Below the pieces are notes generated by a model. It was not told where the DNA came from, did no database searches, and saw only the letters and a list, made by a program, of their open reading frames with translations. The position numbers and the translations under genes are program-made. Below, one piece after another: positions 52,994-62,659 of a stretch of DNA of 64,000 bases. This DNA is from Pedobacter cryoconitis. GTDB taxonomy: Bacteria; Bacteroidota; Bacteroidia; Sphingobacteriales; Sphingobacteriaceae. Each line of letters begins with the position of its first letter. The stretch's first letter is position 1. The stretch is from the NCBI RefSeq assembly GCF_014200595.1, contig NZ_JACHCG010000001.1, positions 3,162,001 through 3,226,000 of the forward strand, given 5' to 3'.

Positions 52994-53875
52994 ATGAGAA
53001 GATTACAGGGAATAAAAAACAGCTGGAAATTAAGCCTGATTATCATCAGCTTAATTTCCTGTGCTCATCCGAAAGACAACGTTTATCAGGCAGAATTATT
53101 TACGGAAAAGACAACGCTGAATACACCTGCAAAAAGTACAGGGCAGCTCTTTAAAAGACTCACATTAACCAGTAAAAAGGAAGAATTGATAGGTGGTATA
53201 TTTGGGCGAAAGGGACATATGTCCTGGAATATCATCAATTACAGAGATACAACGATCCGCTTTAATCCTAACCTGAAAAATCTGGTTGAGGATTATCAGT
53301 CAGATGAAATACCCTTATTTGATTTTTATACGATCTATTATCTGAATCCACAAAAAACCGCATTCCTTGCAGATATGCCGGGGCCTTCCAATATCAGCAG
53401 CCGCGTTTTTGTATTTTGTGCGCAACCAAACGGCTTAAAAATCTACCGGGTTGAGCGTCCTGCTAAGGAACAGATTTCTTCAGGAGATGAAAGTATTTAC
53501 ATGGGCATTTCTAAAATAGGTGGTAATCTGCTGTTGGTCAACAATGATTATCTTTTCAATCAGCGATCGGCAAAGGCATACCTGATTCCAAGACCAGATC
53601 CTAAAGAGAGAATGCAAGCAGACTTTACTATCCTCTCGCCAGATGGGAAAACTGTAGTTTTTAGTGCAAAAGGCAGTTCCACGGATCAGTTCGATTATAT
53701 CTATCAATTCCATTATCCAAGTGGCAAGTTTGAAACAGACAGTATTCCTGCCGGTCAATATCAAAGTCCATTACTGGACAAGAAAAAAAAGTGGCCGGAA
53801 ACTCATTATGACTGGAGCAAAGATGCAAATGGAAGAATGTTTCTAAAACCTAAAGCGGCTTTTAGCTTAAAATAA
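52994..53875 (+). CDS. Hypothetical lipoprotein (293 aa), possibly beta-propeller-like
   Basis: The signal region SWKLSLIIISLISC with lipobox LISC (Cys about residue 23) suggests lipid anchoring. The mature part is beta-rich, with DGKTVVFSAKGSSTDQFDYIYQF resembling one blade of a WD40/TolB-like propeller, but the repeats are too weak for a call. It begins 22 nt after the P-ATPase stop, so it may be transcribed with it. No metal-binding cluster was seen. Function unknown. Confidence 0.65.
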   Translation: MRRLQGIKNSWKLSLIIISLISCAHPKDNVYQAELFTEKTTLNTPAKSTGQLFKRLTLTSKKEELIGGIFGRKGHMSWNIINYRDTTIRFNPNLKNLVEDYQSDEIPLFDFYTIYYLNPQKTAFLADMPGPSNISSRVFVFCAQPNGLKIYRVERPAKEQISSGDESIYMGISKIGGNLLLVNNDYLFNQRSAKAYLIPRPDPKERMQADFTILSPDGKTVVFSAKGSSTDQFDYIYQFHYPSGKFETDSIPAGQYQSPLLDKKKKWPETHYDWSKDANGRMFLKPKAAFSLK

Positions 53876-53916
53876 TGCGATAGAAAACACTTCTTTAGTT
53901 TACTTGTTTAGCTATT

Positions 53917-54510
53917 ATGGAACAGCTGCAACCTGAAACTAAACAAATCAACTTACTCTGGGAAGGGCATAAGTATAAATCAGTAGAGAATTGTGTGGTG
54001 ACCATCCAGGAGAAAGGAACTGAAATCACCGCTGTGGTTATTGGTGATTCCGGTGAAAAACCTTTTCGCCTTGACTACACTATCAGAACTAATCAAAAAT
54101 GGGAAACAGTATTTTTTGATATTAAAAGCCAGTTTAATGATCAGAAAGTAGAGTTAAGCTTTGAAAGTGACGGAAAAGGGAACTGGACAGATCATGGGAA
54201 ACCACTGGATGAATTTAAAGGCTGTATTGACATTGACATTTCCCTAACTCCTTTCACCAATACCCTGCCTATCAGAAGACTGGGCTCAAAACTGAAAACA
54301 GAACATGAGATTAAGGTGATTTACTTCGATATTTTAAATCAGCTGGTCAGATCAAACTTACAGGCCTATACCGCCCTGACAGATTTCTGTTATCAGTACC
54401 GGAATATTGACAACGGTTATGAAGCTTTGCTGACCGTGGATGAACAAGGGCTTGTTGTGGTTTATCCGACCAGGTTCAAAAGAGGCACACATGTAGAAAG
54501 TAATTACTAG
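53917..54510 (+). CDS. Putative glycolipid-binding family protein (PF06475-like)
   Basis: The 197-residue protein shows the family-specific run IDIDISLTPFTNTLPIRRLG (about residues 107-126), followed by the Tyr/Gln segment and LTVDEQGLVVVYPTRFKRG near the end. I match this to the putative glycolipid-binding family by memory of the conserved TNTLPIRRL core. It has no signal peptide and is probably cytoplasmic. The family's activity is not well established. A strong bidirectional terminator follows it. Confidence 0.75.
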   Translation: MEQLQPETKQINLLWEGHKYKSVENCVVTIQEKGTEITAVVIGDSGEKPFRLDYTIRTNQKWETVFFDIKSQFNDQKVELSFESDGKGNWTDHGKPLDEFKGCIDIDISLTPFTNTLPIRRLGSKLKTEHEIKVIYFDILNQLVRSNLQAYTALTDFCYQYRNIDNGYEALLTVDEQGLVVVYPTRFKRGTHVESNY

Positions 54511-54517
54511 CTATACA

Positions 54518-54557
54518 AAAAACGGGCTGTCTCTAAAGAAAGAGACAGCCCGTTTTT
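54518..54557. terminator. Bidirectional intrinsic terminator
   Basis: Positions 54518-54534 pair with 54541-54557 in a perfect 17-bp stem with a 6-nt loop. A-runs on the left and T-runs on the right allow termination in both directions. It separates the PF06475-like gene from the convergent alaS. Confidence 0.9.
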
Positions 54558-54577
54558 ATATGGAATGAGTTGTTTGA

Positions 54578-57277
54578 TTATTGAATTAACGTTGCCGCTT
54601 TTTCCAGAACTTTAGCTAATCCATCTTTATTTTTTCCTCCCGCAGTAGCGTAGAAAGGCTGGCCTCCTCCGCCCCCCTGAATATCTTTGGCTAATTCTCT
54701 AACCATATTCGAGGCATTGAGTTTCTTATCAGCTACCAGATTATCAGACAACATCACACTGATTCCAGGCTTGTCGTCAATCAATGTAGTAAAAACAAGG
54801 TATAAATTATCTACGATATCTTTGATTGAAAATGCAAGGTTTTTCACTGCATCTGCATTGGGAAGATCCACATGAACGGCTATCATATTGATGCCATTGA
54901 TCGTTTTCATATGGTGAACGATTTCATGTTTAAGATTTCCTGAACGCTCTAGAACTGCTTTTTCTGCTTCTTTTTTAAGCTTGTTATTTTCTTCAATCAA
55001 GGCGGTAACCGCAGCCGTCAGGTCTTTATTTCCTTTAAGCAGTGTTTTTAACTCACTGATTTCTTTATCCTGGTTGATGATAAACTCTTCTGCGCGATCA
55101 GCTGTAATCGCTTCGATACGTCTTACACCCGCAGCTACAGCACTCTCAGAAATAATTTTGAAGTAACCGATCTGACCAGTAGACTGAACATGTGTACCAC
55201 CACATAATTCTTTCGAATAGTTATCATCGAAAGTAATGATACGAACAAAGTCGCCGTACTTTTCGCCGAACAAAGCAGTCACTCCACTGGACAATGCTTC
55301 TTCATAAGGAACAAGTCTTTGCTCTTTTAAAGCAATGTTATCTCTTACTCTTTTATTGACGATGTGTTCGATCGCCGCTAATTCATCTTCAGTGATCTTC
55401 GTGAAATGAGAAAAGTCGAAGCGAAGGTAATCTGCATTTACCAAAGATCCCTTTTGATTCACATGGTCCCCCAGGACGTTCTTTAATGCTGCATGCAGTA
55501 AATGTGTCGCCGAGTGATTGTTATTCGTTTGTACGCGTTTATCTTCATCTACAACAGCCCAGAACTGACCATCTATGTCTTCAGGTAAAGAATCTGCGAA
55601 ATGCACGATCACACCATTCTCTTTTTTAGTATCTGTAATTTCAACCGAGAACATTCTGCTATGATCTTCCAGACGGCCGGTATCACCGACCTGACCACCG
55701 CTTTCCCCATAGAAAGGAGTTTTCTGCAATACAATCTGATACTGCTCTTTTCCTTTGGCAGTTACTTGTCTGTATTTTAATATTTTGGTTTCAATCTCCA
55801 GGAAGTCATAACCCACAAATTCAGTTTCAGGATCATCATGAACAGTAATCCAGTCGCCTGTATCGATTGCCGTAGCAGCTCTTGATCTGGCTTTTTGTTT
55901 TTGAAGGCTCTTCTGATATTCCTCCATGTCCACAGTCCATCTTTTCTCCCTTGCCATCAGTTCGGTCAGGTCAATCGGGAACCCGTAGGTATCCTGCAAT
56001 TCAAAAGCAAAATCACCCGAAATCACCATCTGGTCTTTCAATATGCTGTAAACCCATGGATCTTCAAAAGACTTCTCCAGATCAATTGCATTTTCAGACA
56101 TCAGAAAATCCGCTTGTTTAGCGGTGTAATTTTCAAAACGCTGAATACCTGTTGCCAGTGTTCTTAAGAAAGAAACTTCTTCTTCCAACACTACTTTCTG
56201 AACGAAATCCTGTTGTAAAACCAGTTCTTCAAAAACGCCTTTGAACTGTTCTGCAAGAACAGGCACCAATTGGTTTAAGAAAGGTTCTTTTAAATCAAGG
56301 AAAGTATAAGCGTAACGTACAGCTCTTCTTAAAATCCTGCGGATCACATACCCGGCTTTGTTATTTGCCGGCAACTGTCCGTCTGCAATTACAAATGAAA
56401 TTGCACGGATATGATCGGCCATAACGCGCATTGCAATATCTGTTTTTTCATCAGCGCCATAAGCGATACCCGCTTTTTTTGCGATGAACTGGATCAGTGG
56501 CTGAAATACATCAGTATCATAGTTTGAAGCCTTATTCTGTAATACACGAACCAGACGTTCAAAGCCCATTCCAGTATCAACATGTTGTGCAGGTAAAGGT
56601 TGTAATGAACCATCTTTCAATCTGTTGAACTGCATGAATACATTATTCCAGATTTCTATCACCTGCGGATGATCGGCATTCACCAATTCTTTTCCGCTTG
56701 TTGCTGCGCGTTCATGATCAGGACGGCAATCCACGTGAATTTCCGAACACGGACCACATGGCCCCATGTCTCCCATTTCCCAGAAATTGTCTTTTTTATT
56801 TCCTAAAACAATGCGGTCTTCGGGAACATATTGCTTCCACAATTCGAAAGCTTCCGTATCTCTTGGAAGACCTTCTTTTTCGTCTCCTTCAAAAATGGAG
56901 ACATACAATTTATCTTTCGGGATACCATAAACTTCTGTCAATAATTCCCAGCTCCAGGCAATAGCTTCTTTCTTGAAGTAGTCGCCGAAACTCCAGTTGC
57001 CCAACATCTCAAACATAGTGTGGTGATAGGTATCTATACCCACTTCTTCAAGATCATTGTGTTTACCGGAAACCCGTAAACAACGTTGTGTATCGGTTAC
57101 CCTTGGATACCTGGCGGGTGCTTCTCCCAAAAAGATATCTTTAAACTGATTCATACCTGCATTGGTAAACATCAGTGTCGGATCATTTTTTACAACGATA
57201 GGTGCCGATGAAACGATATGGTGTTGTTTCGATTCAAAAAAAGCTAAATATGCGTGTCTGATTTCTTTTGCTGTCAT
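54578..57277 (-). CDS. alaS: Alanyl-tRNA synthetase
   Basis: The 899-residue protein is of normal AlaRS length. It starts with the class II catalytic core (TAKEIRHAYLAFFESKQHHIV, TNAGMNQFKDIFLG), followed by the tRNA-recognition region and the editing domain with HSATHLLH and the CGGTHV zinc motif, and then a C-terminal DHHA1-type domain ending in GGGGGQPFYATAGGK. It charges tRNA(Ala) and edits Ser/Gly mischarging. The gene is divergent from a MerR regulator. Confidence 0.98.
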   Translation of the reverse strand: MTAKEIRHAYLAFFESKQHHIVSSAPIVVKNDPTLMFTNAGMNQFKDIFLGEAPARYPRVTDTQRCLRVSGKHNDLEEVGIDTYHHTMFEMLGNWSFGDYFKKEAIAWSWELLTEVYGIPKDKLYVSIFEGDEKEGLPRDTEAFELWKQYVPEDRIVLGNKKDNFWEMGDMGPCGPCSEIHVDCRPDHERAATSGKELVNADHPQVIEIWNNVFMQFNRLKDGSLQPLPAQHVDTGMGFERLVRVLQNKASNYDTDVFQPLIQFIAKKAGIAYGADEKTDIAMRVMADHIRAISFVIADGQLPANNKAGYVIRRILRRAVRYAYTFLDLKEPFLNQLVPVLAEQFKGVFEELVLQQDFVQKVVLEEEVSFLRTLATGIQRFENYTAKQADFLMSENAIDLEKSFEDPWVYSILKDQMVISGDFAFELQDTYGFPIDLTELMAREKRWTVDMEEYQKSLQKQKARSRAATAIDTGDWITVHDDPETEFVGYDFLEIETKILKYRQVTAKGKEQYQIVLQKTPFYGESGGQVGDTGRLEDHSRMFSVEITDTKKENGVIVHFADSLPEDIDGQFWAVVDEDKRVQTNNNHSATHLLHAALKNVLGDHVNQKGSLVNADYLRFDFSHFTKITEDELAAIEHIVNKRVRDNIALKEQRLVPYEEALSSGVTALFGEKYGDFVRIITFDDNYSKELCGGTHVQSTGQIGYFKIISESAVAAGVRRIEAITADRAEEFIINQDKEISELKTLLKGNKDLTAAVTALIEENNKLKKEAEKAVLERSGNLKHEIVHHMKTINGINMIAVHVDLPNADAVKNLAFSIKDIVDNLYLVFTTLIDDKPGISVMLSDNLVADKKLNASNMVRELAKDIQGGGGGQPFYATAGGKNKDGLAKVLEKAATLIQ

Positions 57278-57393
57278 TCTTAGTAGAAATTATCCAACAA
57301 AATTAAAATTTTATTGCGGTATTCTACTAAAATCCCTTTACATTTGAATGCTTTATATAAAAGCTATAAACCACTAAATATCAACACAGAAGT

Positions 57394-57729
57394 ATGCCTT
57401 ACAAGGAACGGGAAATTAATAAAATGTATTATACGATGGGTGAGGTGACGGAAATGTTCAATGTAAACGCCTCACAGATCCGCTTTTACGAGAAGGAATT
57501 TGACGTTCTCCAGCCTAAGAAAAACAAGAAAGGGAACCGTCTTTTTACTCCGGAAGATATTGAAAATTTAAAGATCATTTTTCACCTGGTGGATGATAAG
57601 GGCTTTACACTTAAAGGTGCAAAAGATCATTTAAAGAATAACAGTGCAGACGTTAAAGAAAACCAGAAGATCATTGCATCGCTGGAAAAACTAAAAGATT
57701 TCTTATTAAAGTTAAACGACGAAATTTAA
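57394..57729 (+). CDS. MerR family transcriptional regulator
   Basis: The 111-residue protein has the MerR helix-turn-helix and wing (YYTMGEVTEMFNVNASQIRFYEKEF, then NRLFTPEDIENLKIIFHLV), with a short helical C-terminus. It has no cysteine cluster for metal sensing. Many Bacteroidota have such short MerR-like proteins near alaS; the target is unknown. It is divergent from alaS across about 116 nt, and an internal Met at 57424 is an alternative start. Confidence 0.9.
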   Translation: MPYKEREINKMYYTMGEVTEMFNVNASQIRFYEKEFDVLQPKKNKKGNRLFTPEDIENLKIIFHLVDDKGFTLKGAKDHLKNNSADVKENQKIIASLEKLKDFLLKLNDEI

Positions 57730-57777
57730 TTAATAAATTAACTTAGTTAACTAAATCAGCAGTACTTTGGGTTCATT

Positions 57778-59862
57778 ATGCCAAAGTCAGCTATCTCTTC
57801 CATCCAGTGTCCCGGGTTGCAAAGTATCAGAATAACTTTGCCGGGATACGGAATCTTACTCTCTATAGTCCTTTTCTGCCCTTGCAACACTGCATTTGCA
57901 CAGGAAGAGGTACAAATCAAAGAAATAACCGCAACGCTTTCCGCTAATTTTACAGCCGAAGATCTTGCTGAGCTGACTGAACAGCTATCTTTTTATCTGA
58001 AATATCCGCTGGATCTCAACAGGACCAGTCCTGAGCAGCTCAAAGAGCTATTTTTTCTTTCGCCACTACAAATCAGCAACTTTTTCACCCATATCCGGCT
58101 CAGCGGAAAACTAAAGGATGTTTTAGAACTTCAGGCTATAGCCGGTTTTGATGTCACTACAATTAACAGGCTGCTCCCGTTTATTAAAGTGAAAGAAGAA
58201 CTGCCGCTGGATTTCAGTAAAGCAGGCAAAGGGGTCAATGAGCTTACCCTGAGATATGGACAATTGCTGGAAAAACAGAAAGGGTATAATGACCTTCCGG
58301 GCAGCAGATATCTGGGCACTCCGGAAAAATTATTGCTCCAGTACAGATACCGTCTGCATGATCAGGCTGCACTTTCCATCGTCGCCAAAAAGGATGCCGG
58401 GGAAAGCTTTTTCAGTGGTAACAGCAAAAGTGGTTTTGACTTTATTTCCGGAAGCCTTGCCCTGTATAATTCCGGCAGATTTAAAAAAATAGTTGCGGGA
58501 GATTACAGCCTGCAATTTGGCCAGGGTTTAAGCCTCTGGTCTGGTTCATCTTTTGGAAAAGGGGATGATGTAGCAGGCATTGCCAAAAAGGATACCGGGC
58601 TTAAGCCTTATACTTCTGCCAATGAATATTCATTTTTCAGAGGTACAGGGGCAACCTATAGTTTACTAAAAAGCATTGACTTAACAGGTTTTATATCACT
58701 TAGAAACTTAGATGCAAGCTTAACAAAATCTGCTGAAGGAATTCAGCAGTTATCAGCAATCAGTACCAGTGGCCTGCACCGTACAGCTGCCGAAAACGAA
58801 CATAAAGGAAAGCTGGGCTTATTACTTTATGGGGCGGCCATAACCTATAACAAAAACAGTTTAGACCTGGGGATTACAGCACATCATTCCAGTTATCAGC
58901 ACGAATTTATTACGGGTACCCAGCGCTACAAACAATACAATTTCAGTGGCCGGGAACTCACGAATCTCGGGCTTCATTACAATTATACCTTCAGGAATAT
59001 TTATTTTTTTGGTGAGGCGGCTCATAGTATTCCCGGTGGTACCGCAGTACTCACCGGGACTATGGCCAGCTTGTCTCCCCGAATCTCTGCGATAGTCCTT
59101 TTCCGTAATTATGAGAAAGAACATATTAGCTTTTACAACAAGGCAGCAGGAGAAGGAAGTACTGCTGCCAACGAAAAAGGAGTTTATACTGGTTTACATA
59201 TCAATGTGACCAAAAAGTGGACTTTATCTGCTTACGTTGATGTTTTTTGGTTTCCATGGGCAAAGTACAGGGTTGATGAAGCTTCTTCAGGATATGAGCT
59301 AACCGGAAGAATTACCTATAAGCCGGATAAAAAGTTTAAAGCCTTGCTGAGTTATCAAACCAAACATAGCCAGCAGAACGAAGGTTCAGGTAAACCTGTG
59401 AACCCAATAGCTGACCTCAGGAAGGATAATTGCAGACTGGAGAGCAATCTTACACTCAACAGGAAGATAACGCTGCAAAACCGCTTTGAAGTGACCCGTT
59501 ATCAAAAAGGAATTGCCACTGCTGAATACGGATATCTATTTTATCAGGACGTAGCCTGGCATCCTATGTCTTCCAGGATTTCAGCGAACCTCAGGCTGGC
59601 TTTTTTTCATACCACATCTTACAACAGCAGGATTTATGCTTATGAAGATGATGTACTGCACGGTACAGGTTCAGGTATTTACAGCGGCGAAGGAATCAGA
59701 TCCTATTTTAACCTGAGTTATAATTTATCCAGGCAGCTCAGGGTCTGGGGCAGGTATGCAGTGTATGTGTATCCGGGAATGGAAAAAACAGGGTCCGGAC
59801 TGGAGGAAATCAATGGCAATAAAAAGTCAGAAATCAAACTTCAACTACGCTATCAGTTCTAA
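57778..59862 (+). CDS. Helix-hairpin-helix (ComEA-like) protein with C-terminal beta-barrel
   Basis: A signal peptide (GILLSIVLFCPCNTAFAQ) is followed by two helix-hairpin-helix-like modules at about residues 60-140 (YPLDLNRTSPEQLKELFFLS, LELQAIAGFDVTTINRLLP), the DNA-binding unit of ComEA. The remaining 540 residues are beta-rich with alternating aromatic strands and a terminal QF, as in an outer-membrane barrel. It would sit in the outer membrane with the HhH region in the periplasm. Its TAA at 59860-59862 abuts the ATG of comEC. A role in DNA binding or uptake is inference; the domain mix and gene order are visible. Confidence 0.75.
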   Translation: MPKSAISSIQCPGLQSIRITLPGYGILLSIVLFCPCNTAFAQEEVQIKEITATLSANFTAEDLAELTEQLSFYLKYPLDLNRTSPEQLKELFFLSPLQISNFFTHIRLSGKLKDVLELQAIAGFDVTTINRLLPFIKVKEELPLDFSKAGKGVNELTLRYGQLLEKQKGYNDLPGSRYLGTPEKLLLQYRYRLHDQAALSIVAKKDAGESFFSGNSKSGFDFISGSLALYNSGRFKKIVAGDYSLQFGQGLSLWSGSSFGKGDDVAGIAKKDTGLKPYTSANEYSFFRGTGATYSLLKSIDLTGFISLRNLDASLTKSAEGIQQLSAISTSGLHRTAAENEHKGKLGLLLYGAAITYNKNSLDLGITAHHSSYQHEFITGTQRYKQYNFSGRELTNLGLHYNYTFRNIYFFGEAAHSIPGGTAVLTGTMASLSPRISAIVLFRNYEKEHISFYNKAAGEGSTAANEKGVYTGLHINVTKKWTLSAYVDVFWFPWAKYRVDEASSGYELTGRITYKPDKKFKALLSYQTKHSQQNEGSGKPVNPIADLRKDNCRLESNLTLNRKITLQNRFEVTRYQKGIATAEYGYLFYQDVAWHPMSSRISANLRLAFFHTTSYNSRIYAYEDDVLHGTGSGIYSGEGIRSYFNLSYNLSRQLRVWGRYAVYVYPGMEKTGSGLEEINGNKKSEIKLQLRYQF

Positions 59863-61935
59863 ATGCGCATACGGCAAACCATAAGTATTTTCGGCAGAAT
59901 TCTGCTTCCATTCTGCATAGGATTATGGGTTCTGCATGCAGCAGATAATACCAAATTAAATTTGCCCGTCCTTATATTTTCAATTTTCTTATTTATTTTA
60001 TTATTAATAATCAGATTTTTATACAGATTACTTAAAGTTTACCATTACAAATCACTTTTAGCATTGCTGATTAATCTGTTCTTTTTCAGCTTAGGATTGC
60101 TTTGGTATTCTAAAGCAAATCTGCCCGGAAATCTGAACAGCTTTTCCTACAATCAGGCAGATTTCCTGAAGATCTCCATAGCCGGTGAGCCGCAGCAGCA
60201 TGGTTCAGTCTTAAGATTTAAAGCAAAGGTTCTGGCGGGCTATACTGGTCATCAAAAACAGGAGACATCGGGCTATTTACTGGTTGCCCTGCCTTCAGAT
60301 TCAGCGCACCCGGTTGCGCTTCATTACGGAGAAAATTACTTTATTCCGGCGCATTATAAAGTAGTAGCTGCTCCCTATAACCCTGCTGAGTTTGATTTTA
60401 AATTCTGGCTGGCCATGCAAAATATCCACCATCAGATCTTCCTTCAGCCAGGGGAATTGATTGCTGTTAAAGCGCAAACAGGAATGCCGCTGATCAGCTT
60501 TGCGCTGGCCCTTCGTAAAAGCCAGGTGGCTATCTACAGGAAGTTACTTAAAGACGATAATGCTTTTGCAGTTGCCTCTACCCTGATCCTTGGTTACCGG
60601 TCAGATTTAAGTGCTGAAACCTTAGCGGCCTATTCAAAAACAGGAACTATTCATGCACTCTCAGTTTCAGGGATGCATGTAGGGATTATTTACCTGGTGC
60701 TCAACTGGGCGCTGGGCTGGATGGACAGGAAAATCTGGCTAAAATGGAGCAAAGTACTGCTCTTGTTACTACTGATATGGGGTTACGCGGTATTAACCGG
60801 CTGCTCTGCTTCGGTGCTGCGTTCAGCAATTATGCTGAGTATATTCATCTTTGCCAAGGCCGTTCACAACCAGGCAAACAGCTACCAGGTATTATATTTT
60901 TCGGCTTTTTGCCTGTTGCTGTATAATCCATTTTTCTTTTGGGATGTGGGTTTTCAACTCTCCTACCTGGCTGTGCTGGGATTAATTTATTTACAGCCAA
61001 AGCTGGAACAGCTCATCCATTTCAAATCGTTCTGGTTAAGAAAGCTCTGGAGCCTGATCAGCCTTTCAGTTGCCGCACAGCTTTTCACTTTCCCGCTGAG
61101 CAGTTATTATTTTCATCAGTTCCCGGTATATTTCATTTTGAGTAACCTGTTTATCGTACTTCCAGTCACACTTTTGATGTATATAGGTATTCTGCTCTTA
61201 TTGTTCCGTTTATACTGGATCGCCCCATTGTTTGAGTGGCTTATTATTTTCATGAACCGCGGATTGGAAAAAATTGCAGCTCTCCCCTACTCCAGCATCA
61301 ATATGATCTGGTTTACAAAAACTGAACTCGTTTTACTTTGCCTGTTTTTACTCCTGCTCTGTATTGCGCTGCAACAAAAGAACAAATACTATTTCGCACT
61401 TTCGCTTTTGGCCTCGGGCTGTTTTCAAGTAATGCTGGTCAAAGATGAACTCAATGCTGCAAGACAACAAAAGGTCATTCCTTTTACCTTAAACAGAAAT
61501 TATGCTGTTGCTTTTATCAGTTCAACCCGGGCCATTCTGGTCACTGATTTACAACCGGCAGATCAAGCGTTTAAATTCCATATACAGCCCGCACTGGATC
61601 AATTGAAAGTCCGGGAAATCACCTGTATGAAATGGGAAGGAACCTGTAATACCAAAAATTTTGAATTCAGGGAACATCAGCTCATTTTCAGGGATTTCAG
61701 GATACTGTTACTGGATAGCACTTTCAACAACCGGACAATTAAAGGAAACCCTGTTTTTGATGTCATCTGGATACATGGGGAACCCAAATTAAAAATTGAG
61801 GAGCTAAGAAGGGCTATAGCTTTCCATAAAATATGGATAGATGCAACCAATAGTAATCAGACCATTCGGCGCTATCAGCCGGATACTATAAACTTTAGTA
61901 AATCAATACTGTTTTTAAAACCTGGTTTCCGCTAA
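59863..61935 (+). CDS. comEC: ComEC/Rec2 family DNA uptake channel, lacking an active nuclease-domain motif
   Basis: The 690-residue protein has N-terminal hydrophobic helices, a soluble OB-like region (about 90-200) and the Competence transmembrane core (about 215-500), with KTGTIHALSVSGMHVGIIYLVL and GFQLSYLAVLGLIYLQP. The C-terminal part (about 545-690) lacks the HxHxDH metallo-beta-lactamase motif seen in Bacillus ComEC, so the nuclease part is degenerate or absent. It moves single-stranded DNA across the inner membrane in competent cells. There is no gap to the upstream HhH-barrel gene. Its last 4 nt overlap a convergent small gene. Confidence 0.9.
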   Translation: MRIRQTISIFGRILLPFCIGLWVLHAADNTKLNLPVLIFSIFLFILLLIIRFLYRLLKVYHYKSLLALLINLFFFSLGLLWYSKANLPGNLNSFSYNQADFLKISIAGEPQQHGSVLRFKAKVLAGYTGHQKQETSGYLLVALPSDSAHPVALHYGENYFIPAHYKVVAAPYNPAEFDFKFWLAMQNIHHQIFLQPGELIAVKAQTGMPLISFALALRKSQVAIYRKLLKDDNAFAVASTLILGYRSDLSAETLAAYSKTGTIHALSVSGMHVGIIYLVLNWALGWMDRKIWLKWSKVLLLLLLIWGYAVLTGCSASVLRSAIMLSIFIFAKAVHNQANSYQVLYFSAFCLLLYNPFFFWDVGFQLSYLAVLGLIYLQPKLEQLIHFKSFWLRKLWSLISLSVAAQLFTFPLSSYYFHQFPVYFILSNLFIVLPVTLLMYIGILLLLFRLYWIAPLFEWLIIFMNRGLEKIAALPYSSINMIWFTKTELVLLCLFLLLLCIALQQKNKYYFALSLLASGCFQVMLVKDELNAARQQKVIPFTLNRNYAVAFISSTRAILVTDLQPADQAFKFHIQPALDQLKVREITCMKWEGTCNTKNFEFREHQLIFRDFRILLLDSTFNNRTIKGNPVFDVIWIHGEPKLKIEELRRAIAFHKIWIDATNSNQTIRRYQPDTINFSKSILFLKPGFR

Positions 61936-62144
61936 CCTACAGGATTCATAATTTTAAACTGCTCGATCCAGCCCTGTTCAAAATTACTATCCTGATATTT
62001 AGCTCCAAATTCTTCTGGCGTATACCATATTGCGGTATCCGGTTCATAAATCCAGCAATTTTGACGCAAGGCTTCCTTAATGAGTACAATTACGTCGATA
62101 AAGTGCCCTTGTTGCTGTTGTTCATTAGCAAATGAATCCATCAT
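61932..62144 (-). CDS. Small hypothetical protein (70 aa)
   Basis: The 70-residue product begins MMDSFANEQQQQGHFIDVIV and has no signal peptide, membrane segment or motif I recognise. It overlaps the comEC stop by 4 nt tail to tail and lies 6 nt after the next small gene on the same strand, so the two are probably one transcript. Its predicted alpha/beta mix and the aromatic-rich C-terminus (AIWYTPEEFGAKYQD) look like a real small protein. Confidence 0.55.
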   Translation of the reverse strand: MMDSFANEQQQQGHFIDVIVLIKEALRQNCWIYEPDTAIWYTPEEFGAKYQDSNFEQGWIEQFKIMNPVG

Positions 62145-62150
62145 AGTTTT

Positions 62151-62489
62151 TTAGGTCATCCTGGTGGTACTCACAAAGTAATCCTTTGCTATAGTACCAA
62201 ACAGGATAAATACAAATCTGAATTTATATGATTTAACACCAAACTGGATTAAAAACTGAACCAGATAAGGTTCTATTGTCTGTAAAAACACATTACAATA
62301 ATCACCAGGCTGGCTGACGATTTGTTTCGCCCTGTATCCCTCACTCAATTTGTTCAGATTAACTTTTACAGAGCTATCTTCATCGACATCAAAGAAATTG
62401 CCCGCCGTAACCGACCAGCTTGAAGACTGACTATTTTGTACCCATTGATTCAGGTGGTTGTTCAATTGTTTATTAAATTCTTTTTCCAT
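62151..62489 (-). CDS. Small hypothetical protein (112 aa)
   Basis: The protein has a polar, helical N-terminal half (EKEFNKQLNNHLNQWVQN) and a hydrophobic C-terminal segment (about residues 78-98, PYLVQFLIQFGVKSYKFRFVFILFG). That segment is too mixed for a clear transmembrane helix. No family is recognised. The following 70-aa gene starts 6 nt after it, so they probably share a transcript pointed towards comEC. Confidence 0.55.
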   Translation of the reverse strand: MEKEFNKQLNNHLNQWVQNSQSSSWSVTAGNFFDVDEDSSVKVNLNKLSEGYRAKQIVSQPGDYCNVFLQTIEPYLVQFLIQFGVKSYKFRFVFILFGTIAKDYFVSTTRMT

Positions 62490-62659
62490 AGCACAACAAA
62501 ATTATGCTAATATTTTTAGTAAAACAAATAGAATTGAAATTTTTTTTAGTAAATAACAGGAAGCTGGTGTATTTATCAGTAGCTGAAATATAACGGTTCT
62601 TTGCATTATTTTTTATTTACTTTTGACTAAAATAAGCCTCATATTCTATAATAGTATAC

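Noticed and set aside
62623..62652. A TTGACT-N18-TATAAT sequence before the enoyl-CoA hydratase
   Set aside because: It looks like an E. coli sigma-70 promoter, but Bacteroidota use TTTG/TAnnTTTG-type elements, and it leaves only 7 nt before the ATG. In A/T-rich DNA it is likely chance.
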